NCBI GenBank assembly: GCA_947462255.1
Contig: CANHOA010000010.1
Coordinates: 1-64,000, forward strand
Direction of reading: 5' to 3'
DNA from: Flavobacteriales bacterium
GTDB taxonomy: Bacteria; Bacteroidota; Bacteroidia; Flavobacteriales_D; Crocinitomicaceae
Length of the DNA: 64,000 nucleotides
Below are positions 40,417 through 47,200 of the stretch, one piece after another. The position numbers and the translations under genes are program-made. The notes beneath the pieces were generated by a model. That model searched no databases and was not told the origin of the DNA. It saw only the letters and a list, made by a program, of their open reading frames with translations. The number at the start of each line of letters is the position of its first letter. Within the stretch, counting starts at the first letter, position 1.

Positions 40417-42723
40417 TTATTGTTTATCAATACTTTCTATAAATTTATTAAGTGCTTCGATCTCTTTTTTAGCGCTTGATTCTTTCGATTCTTTTAAACC
40501 TTCGAGACCCAATTTTAATGCTTTTTTCGATTTCTCTTTATCACCTAAATTTAAGTAGGCATTGCCAATTTGTATGTAATCTTTACTTGTGCCCAGACCA
40601 TTTTTAATTTGCTCCTTGTGGATCGCTATAATCCCCTCATAATCTTGTGCTTCGATAAAATAGTTGTCAACTAAATCAAGCGCCCAAGTTCCTTGATGCA
40701 TTTGATCAAAGGTGCGAGCCTCACGTATGCAAATGTCTCGAAGTTTATTTTTTGTTTCCTGAAATTCTCTATTCGATAGGGGATGGCTGAAGTTTGCAGC
40801 TAAAGCTATGCGAAAAGTGTCAAGTATATTGTAGGATGGCCTCGCTCCTGAATACAAAAGATTCAATTGCTTATTCACTGTTTCGCTGAATGGTGGTTTC
40901 AAGTTAGCTAGCGTTGAATTGATCATTTCTATCCCCTGTGCAAACGAAACCAAAGTCTCAATGGCTTCTGGATTCATGCCTTTCGAGAGCATTGCTTTTC
41001 CGCGCTCTTCAAATTGTTGGATTAAGCTAAATTCAGCTTGATTCGCCGTGATAGGTTCCTGATCAGCTTTCCAACTCAAATCGTTTAAATCATGGGGTAA
41101 TTTACACCAGGTAGTAAATATCTTCAAAGTGGCTGATAATTGGTTTTTGTGGGCCTCTCTGTAATTTGGATTTTGTTTTAATAGCTTTTTTGTAATTCCT
41201 ATTGCTTTCGCATGTTCTTGTAAATACATGGAGTACAAATAGGCTAAATTATTTTCTATTTTTGGGTAATTGGGGTATGTTTTTAATGATAATTCATAGG
41301 CCTCTTGAGCTTTCAAGATGCTATTAAACATGTTAATATCTTGACCACTTGGGTTAAGCCATTCTTGATTAATTAGAAATTGTAGCTCTTGTCCATAAAC
41401 TGCTTGACTTTTTGCCGAAGGGAAATTATTTTCCGTGTCTTTCTGAAATAATGTAATGCGATTTTTCCAGTCTGGATTGCGCTGAATCACTAAAAAGGTG
41501 TTGATCCCTAGATACAACATAACGATACTGGGAAGGATAATTCCCTTACCCCAAGATTTATCTCTAGCTACATTGATTAAAAAGGCTAAAGCAATTACAA
41601 TTCCCAAACTGGCAGTGAAAACTAGTCTTTCGGCCACAATACCGACCATTGGAAATAATAGATTACAGGCTCCAAAAATACTCAGTAAAAAAAAGATGAT
41701 GCCGAAATTTAGACCCGCATATTTTTTTTTGACTATACCATAGCTTAAGAAAAACAATAAGCCAATTACGAAGATCAAGGACAGAATAAACATCGGATGG
41801 CTATAATTCACCTGAGGAAGCGCACCAAAACCATAATAAAAGTGAAAGTCCCAGTGGGATAGAGCTGACTTGAAATACCAATAAATAGAATAAAAGAAAC
41901 TTGGGATTCGACTCATAAAATCTTGACCAAATAGTGGATTTTCCAAGGTAGAAAAAGTACGCAATTTCGTTTCGTCGACTAAGCCAATTTTAAATGCAGC
42001 AAAGAGGATACGAGCCAATGCTAAGCTCAAAAAAACGAATCCCATATTTTTAAGGTTTAAACTCCTAAAGAAGTAAAGTCCGATTGGTAGTATTGCCAAA
42101 AAGGGCAAGGCCGTTTTTTTACTCATTAGCGCCAAAAGAAAAAACAAGCCGGACCAAACTAATGATAATAGGCGATTGTTGTCGGCAAATTTAAAGGCTT
42201 GATAGAAAGCCAACAAAGAAAACAAAAGGCTCAATAGCTCATCTCTGTTTTTTAAACTATTTACAACTTCTGTGTGAACCGGAAGTGACATGAAAATCAG
42301 CGCGATAAGAAAACACAAGGCTGTTTTTTCTTTTTTGAATACCTGATTGAGCAGCGAGAAAATAACTAAGCCTAAAAGTCCATAAAGCAATACTTGAATA
42401 AAATGTGAAATGTGAACCCAATTATCGGAACTGCCAAAGAGTGATTTTTCAATCGCAAAAGTGGTGATTACTACCGGTCTGTATTCGTAGGTTTGTTCAG
42501 TATTCTGAGCATAATGAGAGGTGAATATCTCAGGAATGGCGCTTATGCCTTGGTCTACTAAAGGATGAATTTGCCTGTCGGTGTTCGTTACTAACTCATC
42601 ATCTACAGAATAAGAGTGAGAGATTGAATTACCATATAGCAGAAAAGAAAAGCTTATCAGAATGAAATAAACCAACTTGTTATTTTCGTAAAAACGGATC
42701 TTCGAAGTATTGGTTTTGCGCAC
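40417..42723 (-). CDS. Polytopic membrane GT-C-like protein with C-terminal TPR repeats (TMTC-like)
   Basis: The 768-residue protein starts at GTG 42723. About ten membrane helices occupy residues 15-390; the first periplasmic loop holds YSVDDELV, an acidic pair in the place where GT-C enzymes carry their catalytic Asp, followed by a conserved-looking YRPVVITTFAIE. The C-terminal 340 residues are helical with TPR-like units (NNLAYLYSMYLQEHAKAIGI, IQIGNAYLNLGDKEKSKKAL). This is the layout of eukaryotic TMTC O-mannosyltransferases and of related bacterial proteins, so transfer of a sugar from a polyprenyl-phosphate donor to protein is plausible. It is followed directly by a sulfotransferase. 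Confidence 0.8.
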   Translation of the reverse strand: MRKTNTSKIRFYENNKLVYFILISFSFLLYGNSISHSYSVDDELVTNTDRQIHPLVDQGISAIPEIFTSHYAQNTEQTYEYRPVVITTFAIEKSLFGSSDNWVHISHFIQVLLYGLLGLVIFSLLNQVFKKEKTALCFLIALIFMSLPVHTEVVNSLKNRDELLSLLFSLLAFYQAFKFADNNRLLSLVWSGLFFLLALMSKKTALPFLAILPIGLYFFRSLNLKNMGFVFLSLALARILFAAFKIGLVDETKLRTFSTLENPLFGQDFMSRIPSFFYSIYWYFKSALSHWDFHFYYGFGALPQVNYSHPMFILSLIFVIGLLFFLSYGIVKKKYAGLNFGIIFFLLSIFGACNLLFPMVGIVAERLVFTASLGIVIALAFLINVARDKSWGKGIILPSIVMLYLGINTFLVIQRNPDWKNRITLFQKDTENNFPSAKSQAVYGQELQFLINQEWLNPSGQDINMFNSILKAQEAYELSLKTYPNYPKIENNLAYLYSMYLQEHAKAIGITKKLLKQNPNYREAHKNQLSATLKIFTTWCKLPHDLNDLSWKADQEPITANQAEFSLIQQFEERGKAMLSKGMNPEAIETLVSFAQGIEMINSTLANLKPPFSETVNKQLNLLYSGARPSYNILDTFRIALAANFSHPLSNREFQETKNKLRDICIREARTFDQMHQGTWALDLVDNYFIEAQDYEGIIAIHKEQIKNGLGTSKDYIQIGNAYLNLGDKEKSKKALKLGLEGLKESKESSAKKEIEALNKFIESIDKQ

Positions 42724-42779
42724 GAAAGGTTAACGAATTAATGTTTCAAAAAAAAAGTCAATAAACGACAGTAAAGAAC

Positions 42780-43139
42780 TTAATTTTTGATTTGTTTTTC
42801 TTTTTTTACTTCTTGGCGCTCTTCAAGTCCAAGTTCGAGCTTCGAATATTGATCGACTGTTAAGATATTTTTTAACATTAATTTTCGTGCTTCATTATTC
42901 TGTTGAATAATTTGTTTCTTTTGGTCCTCAGGATACGTTGAATTTTTAATTTGATCATTTTTTATAATAATGCCAAAATTCACATCATAAACGCTTGTTT
43001 CTTGAACTGGCGTTAATGCTAATTCGACTTTCATTATTTCCGTTTGAGCCAAAGCACGTGCTTCGGGAGACTGTGTTTGTGAATATGCAACACTAGAAAG
43101 AATAAAAATGGAGAATAATAGAATTAGATTTTTTTTCAT
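42780..43139 (-). CDS. Small periplasmic Spy/CpxP-like protein
   Basis: A 119-residue exported protein (signal peptide MKKNLILLFSIFILSSVAYS). The mature part is helical and contains two LTxxQ-type motifs, LTPVQ (42-46) and LTVDQ (93-97), the hallmark of the Spy/CpxP chaperone-like fold, with a Lys/Glu-rich tail. Spy-type proteins bind unfolded periplasmic proteins or sense envelope stress. The homology is motif-based and weak. It lies 56 bases before the GT-C/TPR gene on the same strand and could be co-transcribed. Confidence 0.75.
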   Translation of the reverse strand: MKKNLILLFSIFILSSVAYSQTQSPEARALAQTEIMKVELALTPVQETSVYDVNFGIIIKNDQIKNSTYPEDQKKQIIQQNNEARKLMLKNILTVDQYSKLELGLEERQEVKKEKQIKN

Positions 43140-43244
43140 AGTTAAAATATTAGAGTTTTATTTATGGCACTAATTTAGCTAATTTTATCAATAATTAGTA
43201 AGATCATTGAAAACAAAAAATTAATTTAGTCTTAAATTCATCCT

Positions 43245-43658
43245 ATGAAAACGTATTATACTAAAGGGCTTTTTATTTTAGAAGTTTTAATTATATCCTT
43301 ATTTTTATTTTCATTTAGTTTTTCATCCGAAAATTCTGATAAATGTGGTATTTCAATAGAAAAAAGTTACAATCAGGAAGTACTCGGTAAAAACATTGGG
43401 TTTTTTATCCTTTTTAAAAATAATTCGTTGCTCACAATGGACGCGATTGAATACACAGTAACGTATAAGAATGGGTTTGATGAAGTGAAAGGAAAGCGTG
43501 AATTTACTTGGCAAGCAGGTAATTTTTTCGGTCCGAAACTTCCTGGAGAAACGTTGAAAGATGGTTCAACAACATGGATAGATGGTGCAAATAAAATCGA
43601 AGTAAGTATTAAACGTGTGCATTTTACGGATGGCTCTAGTTGTAAATCATTTCATTGA
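43245..43658 (+). CDS. Exported small beta-rich protein of unknown function
   Basis: The 137-residue protein has an N-terminal hydrophobic helix (about residues 8-28), followed by a predicted beta-sandwich (KNIGFFILFKNNSLLTMDAIEYTVTYKNGF is alternating hydrophobic) and one likely disulfide between Cys34 and Cys133. I do not recognise a family; FxLD-type or fibronectin III-like exported domains have a similar look. It sits between the Spy-like gene (divergent) and the AAC(3)-type operon (same strand, 43 bases). Confidence 0.65.
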   Translation: MKTYYTKGLFILEVLIISLFLFSFSFSSENSDKCGISIEKSYNQEVLGKNIGFFILFKNNSLLTMDAIEYTVTYKNGFDEVKGKREFTWQAGNFFGPKLPGETLKDGSTTWIDGANKIEVSIKRVHFTDGSSCKSFH

Positions 43659-43685
43659 ATTTTACTAAATTAATGATTACTTTTA
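43655..43685 (+). promoter_or_regulatory. Promoter of the AAC(3)-NodB-FemAB-SDR operon
   Basis: TACTTTTA (43678-43685) differs from TAnnTTTG in the last base only, and a TTG at 43655-43657 lies 20 bases upstream as expected for the -33 element. The box ends 16 bases before the ATG at 43702. The four-gene operon may therefore be expressed independently of the preceding small gene. Confidence 0.5.
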
Positions 43686-43701
43686 TGGTTCTTTTATTAC
43701 A

Positions 43702-44604
43702 ATGAAGTTGCCTAAAAGTATTCGTACAATTATCCCCGCTTTTCTGCGAAATAAATTCAGAGAACTTAAGCGAACTAAATTCAATAAAAACTTATCGCAA
43801 GCTCAACTTTCAGGAAGTTTAATTTCATGTGGGCAGCTTAAATCTCAATTAGAAAGTATGGGAATTAAGGAAGGTGATTCTTTGCTTGTTCATGCTAGTC
43901 TCCGACAAATGGGTTTTATTCAAGATGGACCAGCCACGGTAAATGAGGCCTTGCTTGCTGTTCTTGGGGCTGATGGTAATTTACTCATGCCAAGTTCCCC
44001 AGTTGTGAGTTTGCAAGTTGACTATGTCCAGGATAATCCAATTTTCAATGTTAAGCATACTCCGTCACGGATGGGTGCAATTTCTGAGCATTTTCGCACA
44101 ATGAAAGGGGTTAAACGAAGTTTGCATCCTACAGAACCGGTTTGTGCGCATGGACCAAAATCGGCATTTTTAACGGAAGGTCATTTCAATCAACTAACAC
44201 CTTATTCTATTCATTCACCATTTCATAGGTTGTGCGAACTTAAAGGGAAAATACTGTACATCGGTGTAAGCTTAGATAATGCAGGGACAAGTTTGCACTT
44301 GCTCGAAGATGCAGTAGAATTTGCTTATCCTGTCTATTGTGATGAAATTTATGACGTAAGGGTAATTGATGAACAAAATGTTGAGCATCGGGTTAAAACG
44401 AAGGTGCATAATCCGATTTATTCAAAGAAAAGGCGCTGCGATGATTTAATTCCACTTTTTTTGGCTAAAAGTGCCTGTAAACAAGTTACTTTAGGAAACG
44501 CTGCTTGTCTTTTATTCGACGCGGATCTAATGCTAAATACAATGAAAGAAGCGTATGAATTAAATGGTACTACAATGTATACACCTAATGGCCTGTTAAA
44601 TTGA
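43702..44604 (+). CDS. AAC(3)/YokD family acyl-CoA-dependent N-acetyltransferase
   Basis: The 300-residue protein belongs to the AAC(3) antibiotic acetyltransferase family by fold: SLLVHASLRQMG (60-71), LLMPSSPVVSLQ, the catalytic-site motif RSLHPTEP-VCAHGP (139-152, His142), SPFHRLCELKGKILYIGV and TSLHLLEDAVEF. Many members act not on drugs but on amino sugars in surface glycans. The first operon position, an unusual basic N-terminal 30 residues and the neighbours favour a glycan role here, not resistance. Its TGA stop overlaps the TTG start of the next gene. Confidence 0.88.
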   Translation: MKLPKSIRTIIPAFLRNKFRELKRTKFNKNLSQAQLSGSLISCGQLKSQLESMGIKEGDSLLVHASLRQMGFIQDGPATVNEALLAVLGADGNLLMPSSPVVSLQVDYVQDNPIFNVKHTPSRMGAISEHFRTMKGVKRSLHPTEPVCAHGPKSAFLTEGHFNQLTPYSIHSPFHRLCELKGKILYIGVSLDNAGTSLHLLEDAVEFAYPVYCDEIYDVRVIDEQNVEHRVKTKVHNPIYSKKRRCDDLIPLFLAKSACKQVTLGNAACLLFDADLMLNTMKEAYELNGTTMYTPNGLLN

Positions 44605-45572
44605 AAATAGCATTTACATGGGATTATGAATTGTTTTTCGGGGAAAAATCCGGAACAGTTCAACAATGCATGATTCAACCTACTAAGGATTTACTCGATA
44701 TTGCTGAGCGTCACCAAGCTAAATTTACTTTTTTCCCTGATGCTGGATACTTACTTCATGCTAAAAAGCAAGAAGATGCCTTGCCGGATTTAAAGATGGT
44801 TGTTGAACAAATAAAGGCATGGGATCGAATGGGTCATGAGACTGGTTTGCACATTCATCCGCACTGGGAGGACGTTGTTTATGAAAATAAAGAATGGAAA
44901 CATAACACATCACGGTATAAGCTTTCTGATTTTAAGGAAGCTGATGTTGATTCCATTATTCACCGTTATTTTCAAGAGGTCCAGCAATTAATTTCTTCCC
45001 CTATAAATTCTTTTAGAGCAGGAGGTTGGTGTGTTCAACCTTTTTCGAATCTTAGGACTGCTTTTTTATCATTGGGTATTTCTACTGATTCTTCTGTCTT
45101 TTATGGCGGAAAAAATACGAATGCACCTTACAATTATGATTTCACAAATGCCCCAAATAGTTCATCGTGGAGTTTTGATAAAGATATTTTGATAGAGAAT
45201 AATAATGGTAATTTTTTGGAGTTACCAATTACTTCCTTACGCTATTCTCCATTATTTTTTTGGCGTCTGTTTCTCTTGGGGCGATGGAATCCTGTTCGTC
45301 ATAAACCAATTGGAAATGGTGTGCCAACTTCAGGTGGCGGCTCAAAGAAAGTGCTGCTCTCTCGGTATAATACCTTTTGCTTAAGTGCAGATGGTTATTT
45401 TATATCACAACTTGAACATGCAGTTAAACAAGCTAAAAAAGAAAAGAAAAGACATCTTGTGGTTATTGGACACCCTAAGGCTTGCACATTATATTCATTA
45501 GAAAAGTTAGATTTGTTTATGTCAAAGCACAAAAACGAAATCGAATTTGTTTCGCTTAATCAACTTAAATGA
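44601..45572 (+). CDS. Polysaccharide deacetylase-like (NodB fold) protein
   Basis: A 323-residue protein starting at TTG 44601, four bases inside the previous gene (TTGA overlap). The NodB-fold metal site is recognisable: Asp8 in FTWDYE, and HETGLHIHPHW with His84 and His88 spaced H-x3-H, as in carbohydrate esterase 4. A catalytic-base Asp and SFRAGGWCVQ follow. No signal peptide, so the enzyme is cytosolic and would deacetylate a glycan or lipid-linked intermediate, not mature polymer. It may counteract or prepare the substrate of the neighbouring acyltransferases. Confidence 0.85.
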   Translation: MKIAFTWDYELFFGEKSGTVQQCMIQPTKDLLDIAERHQAKFTFFPDAGYLLHAKKQEDALPDLKMVVEQIKAWDRMGHETGLHIHPHWEDVVYENKEWKHNTSRYKLSDFKEADVDSIIHRYFQEVQQLISSPINSFRAGGWCVQPFSNLRTAFLSLGISTDSSVFYGGKNTNAPYNYDFTNAPNSSSWSFDKDILIENNNGNFLELPITSLRYSPLFFWRLFLLGRWNPVRHKPIGNGVPTSGGGSKKVLLSRYNTFCLSADGYFISQLEHAVKQAKKEKKRHLVVIGHPKACTLYSLEKLDLFMSKHKNEIEFVSLNQLK

Positions 45573-46492
45573 ATAAAATTATTTTAGGTAGTGATATTGA
45601 TCGGGTCAAATGGGATTCATTGGTCGGAAAATACCAAGGGCCAGGTAAGTTTTTTCATTTTTCGTGGTATTTAGATGCTGTATGCCCTGCATGGATGGCT
45701 TTTGTTCATGGTGATTATGAAGCAATCTTTCCCATAGTTTCTCAATCTAAATATAGCTTGAGTTTATTTGTTCAGCCAATCTTTACGCGTGAATTTAATG
45801 TTATTGGTGTTCCTTCTTCCTTAGCAACTATTTCTGAATTAACACGTGAGTTATTACGCCATCGCTTTGTATATTTTGGATCTTCAACAGATTTTAGACA
45901 ATCGGATTGGAAGGTGTCTAGCAGGAAATATCAAGGAGTTGAATTAGGGATGAAGTACGAGAATTTATATAAAAACTATTCGCAGAATATCAAACGCACC
46001 CTAAAAAAAGCAAAAGAATGTGAATTGGAGATAAAGGAGCTTGACGATCCTTTAGCACTCATTGAATTGTTTAGAAATGAAAAAGGCAAACTCTTTAAGC
46101 ATTTAGGAATAAAAGAATATGATGCTATTCATAAACTTATGATTAATGGCAGAGAGGCAAGGTGTGCGCATCAACTTTCGGCATATCTTGACGGCGAATT
46201 AATAGCATCGTCTTTTTATTTTAGAACGGATTCTTCGATTTTGTTTTTAAAAGGTGCCGTAAATGAAAAAGGAAAAGCAATAGGGGCAATGGTAGCGATT
46301 CATAATCATGTGCTTGAATCACATTGTGAATCTCATGATTATTTTGATTTTGGGGGTAGTGATGATAAAGGATTGCGTGAATTCAATTTGAAATTTGGCG
46401 CCATTGATGTGAATTATTTACTTTTGTCTTCAAACCGTATTCCCTGGCCACTAAAATCTTGGGTTGACAAAAAATACCATATTAATGCATAA
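45569..46492 (+). CDS. GNAT/FemAB-like acyltransferase
   Basis: A 307-residue protein with the double GNAT fold of the FemAB/CelD family. Signatures: YSQNIKRTLKKAKECELEIKEL (a basic helix split across strands), SAYLDGELIASSFYFRTDSSILFLKGAV, and near the end DYFDFGGSDDKGLREFNLKFGA. FemAB enzymes add amino acids from aminoacyl-tRNA to peptidoglycan precursors; many relatives in polysaccharide clusters acylate sugars. Which donor is used is unknown. It overlaps the previous gene by four bases and the next by eight. Confidence 0.85.
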   Translation: MNKIILGSDIDRVKWDSLVGKYQGPGKFFHFSWYLDAVCPAWMAFVHGDYEAIFPIVSQSKYSLSLFVQPIFTREFNVIGVPSSLATISELTRELLRHRFVYFGSSTDFRQSDWKVSSRKYQGVELGMKYENLYKNYSQNIKRTLKKAKECELEIKELDDPLALIELFRNEKGKLFKHLGIKEYDAIHKLMINGREARCAHQLSAYLDGELIASSFYFRTDSSILFLKGAVNEKGKAIGAMVAIHNHVLESHCESHDYFDFGGSDDKGLREFNLKFGAIDVNYLLLSSNRIPWPLKSWVDKKYHINA

Positions 46493-47198
46493 GCGAATAT
46501 TATTAACGGGTTCTTCAGGCGGCTTGGGCCTAATAATGGCCGAATTTTTATTGCGTGAGGGACATTTTGTTTATCTGCATTGTCATGCGAATCCAAGTGC
46601 TTTGGAATCACTATGCTTGACTTATCCAAATCAAACAAAGCTGCTTAAGAAAAACCTTTTAATAGAAGATGAACTAACTGCTTTATTTGAAGAAACAGAA
46701 GGAGTAAATGTTCTTATTCATGCAGCTGGCGTTGCAAGTGCAGGAATGTCATGGAAAGTTTCAAAAGATGAATTTAGACGCGTTAATGGAATTAATTACG
46801 AAGCTCCGTTCTTTGTTTCTCAACTCATGATTCCAGAGCTTCGGAAACAAAAATGGGGTAGAATTATCTTTTTCTCTTCTGTGGTTGCTCAAACAGGGAT
46901 TGCAGGAACATCAGTTTATTCAGCTTCTAAAAGTGCGCTTTTTGGATTAACAAGAACATTGGCTGTTGAACTAGCTACGTCTGGAATTACAGTGAATTGT
47001 ATCGCGCCAGGCTATATGGATGAAGGAATGATTCGAGAAATTCCAACTGAAATGAGAAATGAAATTATAAATAAGACGCCAATCGGTTCGTTAGCTGATT
47101 CGAAAGGTATTTTACGGATGCTTGACATGTTGATTTCTGAAGACTCAAGCGCTGTGACAGGCCAAGTTTTTTCTATAAATGGAGGATTCCAAATGTAA
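46485..47198 (+). CDS. FabG-like short-chain dehydrogenase/reductase
   Basis: A 237-residue NAD(P)-dependent reductase of the classical SDR type with TGSSGGLG (8-15), catalytic Ser132, Tyr145 and Lys149 (YSASK), and the C-terminal SINGGF motif of FabG-type proteins. FabG reduces 3-oxoacyl-ACP; relatives also reduce sugar or polyketide ketones. I use ATG 46485 (MHKRILLTGSSG); the TTG at 46464 is unlikely since the Rossmann strand begins at residue 4. It overlaps the FemAB-like gene by eight bases and ends two bases from the opposing adhesin gene. Confidence 0.92.
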   Translation: MHKRILLTGSSGGLGLIMAEFLLREGHFVYLHCHANPSALESLCLTYPNQTKLLKKNLLIEDELTALFEETEGVNVLIHAAGVASAGMSWKVSKDEFRRVNGINYEAPFFVSQLMIPELRKQKWGRIIFFSSVVAQTGIAGTSVYSASKSALFGLTRTLAVELATSGITVNCIAPGYMDEGMIREIPTEMRNEIINKTPIGSLADSKGILRMLDMLISEDSSAVTGQVFSINGGFQM

Positions 47199-47200
47199 AT

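Noticed and set aside
43702..44604. Aminoglycoside resistance gene
   Set aside because: The AAC(3) fold is clear, but the gene is the first of four overlapping glycan-type genes, has an extra basic N-terminus, and shows no sign of a resistance cassette or mobile element. Resistance cannot be inferred from the family name.
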